Origin: Auanema rhodensis
Lineage: Eukaryota > Nematoda > Chromadorea > Rhabditida > Rhabditidae
DNA length: 64,000 nucleotides
Direction: 5' to 3'
Assembly: GCA_964057225.1 (NCBI GenBank)
Contig: OZ059898.1
Span: 13,355,767 to 13,419,766 of the forward strand
The position numbers and the translations under genes are program-made. How positions within the stretch are numbered: position 1 is the stretch's first letter; each line of letters starts with the position of its first letter. Shown here one piece after another: positions 55,480-64,000 of the stretch. The notes under the pieces were generated by a model that had not been told where the DNA came from, did not search any database, and saw only the letters and a program-made list of their open reading frames with translations.

Positions 55480-57824
55480 TTAGTTTTTTAGTGACTTCAT
55501 GATTTCGTGCGCAGCATTTAGAGTATTATCAGTCTGAAACAAAATATCTCCATCAGTAATTAGGCTCGTATCTCGATGGATTTTGCAAAACAAGTTCATG
55601 TTTGCAAAACACTTTCAGCTTGAATCAAAAGTTTTGAGAAAAGTGTACCTTCATAAAGCAGACACGAACTAAACTATTGTTTTTCGACTCATGATCAGCA
55701 GAGAGGAACGCTGATGGTGGAATCGTAGCTAATTTCTAAATAGAAGAATAATTACAATGTCACAACTAAAGAAAACTCACTTTTTCCCTGGCAAGCCAAC
55801 GAACAAAACGGAAGTCAAGTGGGTCATCCCCAGGTTTTTCCTCCCGGAAAGGACCATCTAAAACAGGAATTGGTATGCTGATATACAATAACAACAAGTG
55901 CAAACCGAAGTTTCCGAAATCAGCAAGCATGAAATATCCCGATTGTGGAACAATAGGACGAAGGCCAGCTTCGCGCAACATTACAGAAAGTTTGTCCCTT
56001 TTAGTTAGAAGCTCATTGGGTAGTTTAGAAAGCAAGTAGGAATCCTCCGGATTTGTTTTGAAAATAGACATTCTAAAACAATTCGAAAAAGCTTGATGTC
56101 CAATAAGTTTTTAAAGTTTACTCTTTTTCAAAAGCCTGTGCTACAGCCTCTTGTGTTGGGGTACTACAGGTGAACACACAATTCTGGTGTACCATCTGAA
56201 AAAATATTTTTATTATTTATTGAAATATTTATAACGGAACCTTGATAGGCTTTAATAAATGATCTGGACCAATAGCCCATCCCAACTTCCAACCTGTGAT
56301 GGAGAAAGCTTTTCCAGCACTTCCAATAGAAATTGTTCTTTCGAACATTCCAGGGAGACTTGCTGAACAGTTAAAAGACGTTATTTCCTAATTTTCCAGA
56401 AGAGAACTAACCCATTCGAATCATTTTCTCACCACCAAACACATGCCACTCGTAAACTTCATCAGCAACAACAATTAAGTTTTTTCTCTTAGCAAAATCG
56501 GCAATTTGCTCCAATTCTTTTCTAGAGAATAACTTTCCTGTTGGATTATTAGGATTGTTGAGTACAAGCATCTGAAAAAAAAACGAAATAATGATATTCA
56601 TATTCATTCAGATTTACCTTGGTTTTATGAGTGCATTTGGCTTCCATCAAATCCATGTCTAGGGTGTAATCTGAAGCGTTTTGAGCTCCTTCTTTCAGGT
56701 TCATAACAACAGGAACCGGAACACCACCAGCCATAAGAACTTGTGGAGCATAGCAATCATAAGTTGGCTCAATTACTAGAATATGTATATATTGAACAAT
56801 GTGCACATAGTTTGCATTCGATCTCTCTTATTCACAAATATAAATGTTAGACATATGCCCCCCCACCTACTACTCACTTAATACTTCATCATCTTGGTCA
56901 ACCCAACCCATAAATGTTTCATATAGTCCAAGATCAGCACCAACGGTTATTAATATCTAAAAAAAAAAATTACTCACATAAAACTTCATCGCCGTGATTG
57001 ATCCAGCCCAGGAATGTATAATATAAAGCTAAATAAGCTCCAACAGTTACGAGAACCTAAATGAATACAAAATTGAATTGAACTAGTCAACTCTAATGTA
57101 TTACCTCATTAGTAGCGTTGACTTCTCTACCATAGAGATCTCCATACAGCTTGGATAAAGCATTCACTAAACGAGGATGACCAAAACCTGTAAAATGGGA
57201 TTATAAAATGTAATCTGCAATACTACAAGAAATAAATAAGATTTAAATTCCTCAATTTAATATTGAGAAAGCCGTCGAATAAACCCTCATTTAACAAAAT
57301 AGTATAGTGAAAAACGGTTACAATCTTTTTCTCAGAAATTATATTGAACGCTTTTCTAATTAAATACACGAATTCTTTAATTTTTCATAAATCACCTCTA
57401 GTATATTGATGCCAATCAGTCCTTTCAGGATGATCGGAAATTTCCTTCAGCAGATCCGATACGAACTTAGGCATAGGTCCATCAGGGAAGCCCTAGCAAT
57501 TAATGATTATTCCCTACATACTTACAAGAGTAAGATCTACCTGCCCTAAGTTCACGGACTTTGTTTCTGCTGCAAGGGCGGTGAATTCAACCCTTTAATA
57601 GTTTGATAATACTACAACTCTAATCACACTAACCATATCGAAGGCTTAGCATCTGCAACTCGATCGGCACATCTTAAACCAGGTAGAGTAGACATCATAC
57701 GTTTGGCGAAAGGAACTACTTGAGCGTTTCTGCCGAAAATCAATGAAGTCATTTCTCTTACCCTTGATAAGATCGAGCTTCGCCTGGAGCTGACCCTGAT
57801 CAATAATTTATCAACAATTTTCAT
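55480..57824 (-). CDS. KYAT1: Kynurenine/cysteine-conjugate aminotransferase (KAT I type) with mutually exclusive exons
   Basis: This is a fold-type I PLP aminotransferase: GFPDGPMPKFV, the PLP-phosphate segment TVGAY, IEPTYDCYAPQVLMAGG, LNNPNNPTGKLFSRKE, VADEVYEWHVF, the PLP lysine in ISIGSAGKAFSITGWKLG, QNCVFTCSTPTQEA, and the C-terminal NNSLVRVCFMK with the substrate-carboxylate arginine. It transaminates kynurenine and related amino acids; in nematodes the kynurenine pathway also supplies rhodoquinone precursors. The first ATG (57822-57824) opens an Arg/Ser-rich, acid-poor leader (MKIVDKLLIRVSSRRSS...) typical of mitochondrial import; later in-frame Met codons (MTSLIFG, MMSTLPG) could give a cytosolic form. 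Two alternative 79-nt exons cover the TVGAY region. It lies 430 bp downstream of 14-3-3 and 205 bp upstream of TIM9 on the same strand. Confidence 0.93.
56878..56956 (-). other. Alternative exon b of the kynurenine aminotransferase (TVGAD form)
   Basis: 79 nt, phase 0 in and phase 1 out, acceptor TTTTTTAG, donor A|GTGAGT. It encodes a 26-residue block with 16 identities to exon a, but the conserved Tyr of TVGAY is Asp (ITVGADLGLYETFMGW), and acidic residues replace several positions near its end (VDQDDEVL). Joining to the next exon restores VLIIEPTYDCY. Confidence 0.85.
56978..57056 (-). other. Alternative exon a of the kynurenine aminotransferase (TVGAY form)
   Basis: 79 nt, same phases as exon b, acceptor CATTTAG, donor T|GTGAGT. 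It encodes the family-typical VLVTVGAYLALYYTFLGW block with the active-site Tyr. Only 21 nt (56957-56977) separate it from exon b, too short for normal splicing. Using both exons gives an in-frame TGA a few codons into exon b; using neither gives GAG|TAA. Confidence 0.88.
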
Positions 57825-58254
57825 AGTATTTATAGAGAGCCGTAACCTCGTATATTAAGTTTTAGCAAATGACTGCTCTCTTTTATTCTTATTCTTCACC
57901 ATAAAATAACGCTGGATACAGTTGGTTGTATTTCAGTTGCAATTGCACAAGACATAATTTAGATCGGAACATGTAAAATGATAAAATATACTTATTATAA
58001 AACAAAACTGACATTTTTTGAGAACAGACACATAAGGAAACGATACACCGACACGTGCATTGGGGTAACAAAACGCAGTTCGAGCCCAGGTCGACGACAG
58101 AGGCGCCGACCCCGGCAGACAGAAGCAGCGTAAATACTATCTTAGCTACCGATGGGTCGCCTCCTCAATCTATACAATCTGAGAGCTCGTAGAAATATGA
58201 TAGAAAATTCAGATCACGACGAGAAAAGACTATTTTAATAGTACGGAAATTAAA
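57825..58254. other. Spacer between 14-3-3 and the aminotransferase
   Basis: 430 bp with no coding support, holding the 14-3-3 3' UTR. CTCTATAAATACT lies immediately upstream of the aminotransferase ATG and resembles a TATA element, but it may be part of the 5' UTR. Confidence 0.4.
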
Positions 58255-59640
58255 TTAGTTGTTGCCATCTCCGGGCTCTCCACCGTCTTGGTCGTCGGCA
58301 GCGGCATCGGAGGTCCACAATGTCAAGTTGTCCCTGAGGAGCTGCATGATAAGAGTGGAATCCTTGTAAGAATCCTCGTTGAGGGTATCGAGCTCAGCAA
58401 TAGCATCATCGAAAGCCTGGAAGAGATTGGATTAGAATAGTATTCCGAATTTCCGAGGTCCACAATATGGGTACCTGCTTCGCAAGCTGGCAAGCCCTGT
58501 CAGGACTGGAATCAACTTCGTAAAAGAATACGGAATAGTTGAGAGCCAGTCCTAACCTGACTGGGTGTTTTACACTCAGATGAACTTTAGCCAAATCCCA
58601 AGATTCTATGTAAGCGGCTTGCGCATGCTCGGCAAAAGCTGTAAAAGAAAAAAAAGTAACTCGCCTGCTTAGCCAATTGGCATGCCTTGTCTGGAGCATT
58701 GAGAATTTCGTAGTAGAACACGGAGAAGTTCAAAGCGAGACCAAGACGGATAGGGTGAGTAGGCTGCATCTTGTCCTTGGCGATGTCAAAGGCCTCCTGG
58801 TATGACTGCTGCGACTTCTCGACAACCGCTACAATCATTAGAGTCAAGACGGTAACCAAGGACAGTGCTCAACCTAGTGACAACCCCATTCGTCCGGGTA
58901 TCAAAATTTGGACTTCATTCTCATGTATTTAAAAACACGAACAAAATTTATGAGAAGGTTGTCACTGGTGTTAGAGCACACTTAGGTTACGTATAGAAAG
59001 AAAAAAATAAGTAAAGTATTTAAAACTTACAGCTTCTGTCATCTCCAGAGGCAACCTCGGCGAGGTATCTGTAGTAATCTCCCTTCATCTTAAGATAGAA
59101 GACCTTGGATTCTGGGTTTCCGGCCTTAGGGATGAGGTACTTGTCAAGGAGATTCTGAAATTTATCATTTACAGTTGACCACAAATGTTCGATTTTAAGA
59201 GCGCCTGTCACTGCTAAGATGCAGCAAGACACATGTCGCTAGGGATCAATAAACTCCAAATGACCAATAGTCGCAAAGAAAGGTCAAAAACTTACAAGAA
59301 CATCCTGGCAGATGTCGCGGAGCTCGTTCTCAACCTTCTCTCTGTATTCCTTAGCCATCTGTTGCTTCTTCTCGGATCCTTCGGTCTTTTGCTCGATGGA
59401 AGAGATTACTCTCCAGCTAGATCGTCTGGCTCCGACGACGTTCTTGTAGGCAACGGAGAGAAGATTACGCTCCTCGTTGGAGAGTTCAGCTCCAAGCTCG
59501 GTGACCTTCTTCATGGACTGAGCCATATCGTCATATCTTTCAGCCTGAAATAAACAAAATAAATAAAAACAACCGATAAAACAAAGTACCTGTTCGGCAA
59601 GCTTGGCTCTCTGCACGAGCTCGTCCTTGTTGTCAGTCAT
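58255..59640 (-). CDS. ftt-2: 14-3-3 phosphoserine-binding adaptor protein with mutually exclusive exons
   Basis: The product begins [17 protein letters not shown] (ATG 59638-59640) and includes [20 protein letters not shown] with Lys/Arg of the phosphopeptide pocket, [20 protein letters not shown] with the Arg-Tyr pair, [12 protein letters not shown] with the ligand-contacting Asn, and [20 protein letters not shown]. It ends with an acidic tail ...GEPGDGNN before TAA at 58255-58257. It is nearly identical to the nematode FTT-2/PAR-5 proteins, dimeric adaptors that control localisation and activity of phosphorylated partners (for example FOXO and PAR proteins). The exon covering residues just after the third helix pair to LAKQ exists in two diverged copies (58665-58828 and 58475-58638). 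The symbol follows the C. elegans homologue; FTT-2 versus PAR-5 orthology is not resolved. Confidence 0.95.
58475..58638 (-). other. 14-3-3 alternative exon b (divergent version)
   Basis: 164 nt, same phases as exon a, acceptor CTTTTACAG, donor CAG|GTACCC. It encodes [20 protein letters not shown] then [17 protein letters not shown] and ACQLAKQ, with 30 of 54 residues identical to exon a. The ligand-groove core GLALN is kept, while the exposed first half differs. A 26-nt spacer (58639-58664) separates it from exon a. Confidence 0.85.
58665..58828 (-). other. 14-3-3 alternative exon a (canonical version)
   Basis: 164 nt coding 54 residues plus the split serine codon. It begins [19 protein letters not shown], the usual nematode sequence, and ends ACQLAKQ. 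The acceptor is GATTGTAG. The donor reads CAG|GCGAGT, apparently a GC-AG intron, because no in-frame GT exists at the conserved junction. Confidence 0.85.
58865..58979. repeat. Intronic inverted repeat before the 14-3-3 alternative exons
   Basis: The arms are 58865-58885 (GTGCTCAACCTAGTGACAACC, 21 nt) and 58957-58979 (its imperfect reverse complement, 23 nt). They share a perfect 10-bp core AGTGACAACC/GGTTGTCACT and outer GTGCTC/GAGCAC, with a loop of about 71 nt that itself contains TTCTCAT/ATGAGAA. They lie in the 202-nt intron (58829-59030) directly upstream of exon a. A stem here could influence exon choice. Confidence 0.7.
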
Positions 59641-59749
59641 GGTGGATAAAACTATAAGAAAATAAATATTACAAGAATAAACTAAATATTATGCAATGAC
59701 AAACGGTGATATAAGATAAGATTGAAGAAACATGGCAACAAATGAAGAA

Positions 59750-60370
59750 CATACACTGACAAGGCTCCCTCCAATGCTCTGTGCCAACGTCATGCACAAG
59801 GGGGATGGGGCGGGAATGGCGCTAGGAGCGCTCACATCAAAAAGAAAAAGACCCAACTACACACCAAAGCTCAAAAAATTTGCGGAAAACTAATAAACTA
59901 AAGAATCTCATAGTGGATTAACAGTTCTTGCTTTGCCAAGTTACAATGGCAGATTGCTGAACTGTATACACAATAATACAATGTAGAAGGTTCTAATGCG
60001 GCAGAATTCAGGGGGCTAGCTGACCACATGTCCCGCCTCCTTGCCGCGCAAACAGGGAGGGGTCTAGAAACGACGATAGGAGCGCGCACATACCAACTTT
60101 TATTATATAAAATAGGAAAAAATTTTAAAAACTTTACAATTTAGAGCATCATGATCAGCGTATTCAGTACAACTACTCAGCTTTTATTCAAATTTTTAAA
60201 AAATTTTTGCTGCTTTTAAGCTATTAGCGCCAAGATTTTTTTCCGCGGAAGAATATCAGGGGCCATCGCAAGGGGCGGGCTCACGGCCTGAGCACGGATC
60301 GATGGGCAGCCGGCTGACCGCACGCACGTAAACAAGCCGCGCCGCGTGTAATTAACTGCTAGATGCGGGA
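59750..60370 (-). promoter_or_regulatory. GC-box-bearing upstream region of 14-3-3
   Basis: The sequence is GC-rich relative to its surroundings, with GC-box-like elements GGGGCGGG (59807-59814), CCCGCCTCC (60032-60040) and GGGGCGGG (60272-60279), plus CpG-rich patches such as CCGCGG and AAGCCGCGCCGCGTG. It probably contains the promoter and possibly a 5' untranslated exon of the broadly expressed 14-3-3 gene. No start site can be fixed. Confidence 0.5.
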
Positions 60371-60829
60371 ATTACTCAGTAGCGAGCATAGTGGATTATC
60401 AGAGAACAAATTTTATTCCATTCCTGAAGCTGAAATAGCGAAGATTTGACTATAAGTTTCTGTTTTGAGCCTTGTACAAGCTAATATATACCCCCTACCA
60501 GCTAAAATTTCTTATGTGGGCCGCTTTTTTCAAACATGATCTTTTGAATCGTATTGCGCATGTTGATAGCATCGACATGAGTATGAGTCATCAATTTGAA
60601 TCTATCACTGCCTTGTTTGAATGCATTAGTTGGAGTAGACGTACATCCCACACACACAGTTAATGATTTATTAGTGATTGTTTCGGAAGTAAGTGAGATA
60701 TGAATATTGTCAACAAGAGCCAATGGTCAACGTGGAACAAAGGAAAGCTAAGTGATAAATGTATTATTTGTTTAACAGCATATCACCTTCACGATAAGTG
60801 TGCACCTAAGAGTTCTGCGATATACTTGC

Positions 60830-61230
60830 TATTTGCTGTCCAAGATTCGGCTACTTTGAGAAGCGCTTGTAGCTCTTACGTAAAATCGGAACGACATAAG
60901 TCCTTGTAACCTTTGAGAGCAGCGAAAATTTCGTTTTTGTTTCATTGCTACAGATGGCCTGATGCTTCAACTGCTAGCTGTTTGACATTTTTATGAGGGT
61001 CTTCTTGCCAATGTTTGATACATTTTCATTCTTCAGTAAAAGGAAAATCAATAAGAGGCAGTTTGCCCATTCTGTCACATGGCTATAAATAGCTTGAGGG
61101 TTGTGCAAGCTGGGAACCGAACATTCTTTTGAAGATGTCATTGCAAGGGAAACCAATACTATCCAGCAGAATAAAAAGTGGACGTACAGTTTTGACACTT
61201 TGGTTATTGGATAATTCCCGATAAGGTTGT
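60830..61230 (-). pseudogene. Decayed protein-coding remnant (candidate)
   Basis: One minus-strand frame gives protein-like segments interrupted by stop codons: SVKTVRPLFILLDSIGFPCN then DIFKRMFGSQLAQPSSYL, stop; CDRMGKLPLIDFPFTEE, stop; KHWQEDPHKNVKQLAVEASG, stop; and ELQALLKVAESWTANSKYIA. The amphipathic, leucine-rich character suggests HEAT/ARM-like helices. No family was recognised. Stops in the same frame without good splice sites suggest a pseudogene, but chance is not excluded. Confidence 0.3.
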
Positions 61231-61379
61231 CAAGGCAATACATCTCACTCAACCTTGTGGATTGTTTTGTATTAATGATGCGATGGATTAGAGTATACTT
61301 TCAAATGAACCATACTATCTCTTAATCTATGTATGGGCAAGAGAAGTGGAACAACCAAATAACTTGCCGACTCTCATTC

Positions 61380-61660
61380 ACCTATCTCTCTTTCATCGAG
61401 TAATACCTGTTTGTTTGGTGGTGCATTAAGTTTCGACATTAATGAGTGACTTTTCTCTTGCTCTTCGTTAACATCACACATCATCATTGCAGAGGTGAAA
61501 GTGACAAGAGTGTGATCTACATTCATTAGCTTGAAGCAATACTATGGGTTTATTTGATATGAGGGAGATTTTCTTACGAGGCCGGAAGTTTCGTCCCTAC
61601 CGATACTGCTAAGAACAGATCAACCTTTGTTCGCCGAAAATTGACGAATGTCTCTCCTTC
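61380..61660 (-). other. Possible exon fragments, minus strand
   Basis: Two exon-like stretches have splice-like borders. One is at about 61430-61532 (acceptor CCCATAG; MMMCDVNEEQEKSHSLMSKL...; donor CAG|GTATTA). The other is at about 61625-61692 (acceptor TTAACAG; RFTEVEDKGRKRRRDIRQFS; donor AAAG|GTTGAT). They could belong with the remnant at 60.8-61.2 kb. No homologue was recognised. Confidence 0.2.
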
Positions 61661-62340
61661 TTTTTCGTCCTTTATCTTCAACCTCGGTAAATCTGTTAAT
61701 AGTAGTGAAGAACTACAGGTTTGGAAGTATATTTAAATTTAATGATTTCCCGCCAGTTTTGAAGGCTGTTTGATTCTTAGAAAGAACTTGCTGCGAAGCC
61801 GCAGTAGTCATCGATGTTCTGCGCGTCCGCGGTGATGTATTGTTCACACGCAGACTCAGGATCTCATTATGTGTCACTTTTACTTAGGTACCCAACATAG
61901 TCAGCCGATATTTAAACTATGAAACAAATAGTGTTGTGGGAACTGGGACTTTTCTAAGAACATGTGGAAACATGGGCATTCATTCGATGTCTTCTAATCT
62001 CTACATTGTGTTTAATTTTTTGGGTTCATGTGTGCATCTAGAGCCTTCTATTTGATTATAGTGTGATTTCTGGCATTATATTGGCTATATATGAAGCCTT
62101 TAAGTATCTATGGTTTCCATGGTTTCAGAAGTCTCGTTATCTACCGTCGACATACTAATTATTATTAAAACCGTGGGGGTAGAGCATACGAAAGATAGAA
62201 AGACCGTAGATGAATGAGAGTGGGAACAATCGAGAGAAAAATTGAACAAAAGATCGTCGAACTAATCTGTTTGGTCGAACGGTGAATTGCCTGGATTTGA
62301 GCTTGTTTTCGCTGATACAACCGTTGTCCATCTGGTTCTA

Positions 62341-62643
62341 GTCCGTTTTCTGTGACAACCGAGAAGCTTCGCCACATGTCCAATTTTGGCGCTCGCATGA
62401 GCTTAGAGGACCAAATGACCACTGGGGGTGCTTTCGAGGCTGAATGCGTTTGCCCTCAGGGGCACAGATGGCATAGCGAAGGCCAGCAATTGCCTCGGCT
62501 TTCTCCAATGAGACGACTTTCATTATTTGAAGACGAAGAGCCAACAAGAGGGATGGCTGATATTCGGGAGCGGAGTGCGGTTTCCTTGTTTGGTTTGCTT
62601 TCAACTAGTACTACTAAAGCTTTAGATTATGCTTTCTCTGTGT
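62341..62643 (+). other. Candidate coding exon, strand uncertain
   Basis: This GC-richer island is open for about 100 codons on the plus strand after the acceptor-like GGTTCTAG (MSNFGARMSLEDQMTTGGAF..., MRRLSLFEDEEPTRGMADIR with an RRLS kinase-like site, SLFGLLSTSTTKALDYAFS). A GT follows at about 62641. There is also a long open frame on the minus strand (EKAEAIAGLRYAICAPEGKR). The composition contrasts with the surrounding AT-rich DNA, suggesting constraint, but the protein is not recognised. Confidence 0.3.
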
Positions 62644-63394
62644 CTGCTAGATAAACTCGGACGCTGAATCTCCGTTTTCTCGATAGCTTTAACAAGCAGG
62701 AGATGTAGTGGCATAGTTTACAGAGAACTTGGTCAGTAGGATTATGCATTCACAAAGATGAATACAAGGTAATGAAGGGAAATACTCATACTAATGTGTT
62801 GGAGAAGGAGAGAAACAGATAAGAGTATATGGGAAATCAAGAGAAATAGTGAAAGAGAGAGGGTAATTGTGATAGAGAATGTACGATAGGGAGATAAACT
62901 AACAAGAAGACATTCCCGAAATTCTTCGCTCAATAGTAATCCTGTTGTTGAACACGTGTATCCTCGTATACATACATATATGCAGAGTACTAATCTGCTT
63001 TCACATGATAAGAGAAAACCATCGAATGATATTTCTTATTATTTGACAAAGCTCGCGATCGGGAAAAACTATTCTTAACCACTTTCACTCTTATATTATC
63101 TGCTTTACATTCATTTTTATCTCTCTTCAACTGTCATCAGTTGACTACTTTTATTTTCTTTGCTGGTCTATATTTGGAAGTATGGAGAAGCATACGATCT
63201 GAGATTGCCTTCGTGCATGCGGGGACATTTTTAGCAGCGTATTGATTGATGAAAAAACCATGAAATTGCAGGCAACCTTCATTTTCTTAGAGCTTTTTAT
63301 CGAGATAATGATTTTGATATTTATTTTTAACTGGAAGTGTCATTTCGCTATTTATTAGCGCGTATTGTTCAAGATAGCTTTGCGGTCATGAGCA

Positions 63395-63844
63395 ATGGCT
63401 CCAATGAAAATATTGAGACAAATAATTGTTGTTTCTGCTCCTAAAATATGTCGGTTGATTCAAGGTAGATATGGATCTGAATTGAAAACGAGGACACATT
63501 GAAACTATTGATTGCACTGTTTCAGGTATTAAGAACTTGAACTATTGCTAACATAACTTCAAAAATAAACGCATCACTATGTAAAATCTGTGTACCTTTC
63601 GAACGGACCTTTTGTCAAAAGAGATTATGCTCGTTCTTTCTCTTTCTTTATGTTTATTACTTTAGTAGTGAAGCATTGAATCTGCAACTGTCTATGGGGG
63701 ATGAATGACAGATGTTATATGAAGTAGGAAATATGATATCCATTAAGTTTCTAGATTGCAGAACTATTACACATATTATTTTCACAAACTGTTTCAGGGA
63801 TAAAGCCTTTCTCGGCATGCGAGACAACTAAAGGACATGTGTAA
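63395..63844 (+). other. Possible small spliced gene with two alternative 3' exons
   Basis: ATG 63395-63397 opens MAPMKILRQIIVVSAPKICR followed by LIQ, with a donor CAAG|GTAGAT at 63464. Two downstream acceptors (CTGTTTCAG at 63525 and 63797) both lead to codons for GIK, giving GIKNLNYC-stop or GIKPFSACETTKGHV-stop. The splice motifs are good, but the product is under 40 residues and unrecognised; it could be part of a larger gene running past the window edge. Confidence 0.2.
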
Positions 63845-64000
63845 AAAGATATTGATCACTAACATATTTATAATAACTTTAAATATTTTGATTATTACGG
63901 CTTCTCCAGCATTATCAAAGATTTTTTCAACCTTTATTACCAATATTTGAAGTAAAAACTTGAATTCACCGATTATTATGAATGATTGTATGATTTATAT

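Overview
The window looks like nematode nuclear DNA. The genes are intron-rich, with introns mostly about 40-60 nt bounded by GT and (T)TTTTAG or TTTCAG. The 14-3-3 and kynurenine aminotransferase proteins read as very close to nematode versions. Several start codons sit a few bases after an acceptor-like AG, as expected where mRNAs receive a trans-spliced leader. I found no bacterial operon signals, and no tRNA, rRNA, transposase or CRISPR. The species cannot be named from sequence alone.

Layout. 1-1499 (+) is the 3' end of a multifunctional purine-synthesis gene (GART). 2031-14461 is a satellite array of 62 monomers of exactly 200 bp, containing a 13-monomer (2.6 kb) higher-order unit present twice. 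14872-30024 (-) holds a TBC1D13-like Rab GAP, an ATF6-type ER-stress transcription factor and a very long DOCK6/7/8-type GEF. 30783-31342 (+) is a compact NUP42-like zinc-finger nucleoporin. 31432-32842 (-) is a cysteine-synthase-like PLP enzyme and 33818-36270 (-) a cytochrome P450 with one odd splice site. 37087-40868 (+) is an SLC26 anion transporter and 41510-43613 (-) a peptide-type GPCR. 43.6-54.9 kb is a gene-poor tract with GA/CT microsatellites. 54920-59640 (-) carries TIM9, a kynurenine aminotransferase and 14-3-3. 60-64 kb is the GC-rich 14-3-3 upstream region followed by decayed or uncertain coding fragments.

The most striking observation is that two neighbouring genes, 14-3-3 and kynurenine aminotransferase, each contain a tandemly duplicated internal exon. 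The copies are equal in length (164/164 nt and 79/79 nt) and equal in phase, but the spacers between them are only 26 and 21 nt. Including both copies or skipping both creates a stop codon in each gene, so the pairs must be used one at a time. In the aminotransferase the second exon replaces a conserved active-site tyrosine by aspartate. In 14-3-3 the upstream exon appears to use a GC donor, and the preceding intron contains a long inverted repeat.

Other notable points are a NUP42 homologue that keeps the zinc finger and Gle1-binding tail but has no FG repeats, an ATF6 lacking one of two conserved luminal cysteines, and a P450 intron ending in TG instead of AG. All exon models were read by eye; coordinates of first and last codons are exact where a start or stop is quoted, while many internal junctions are inferred.
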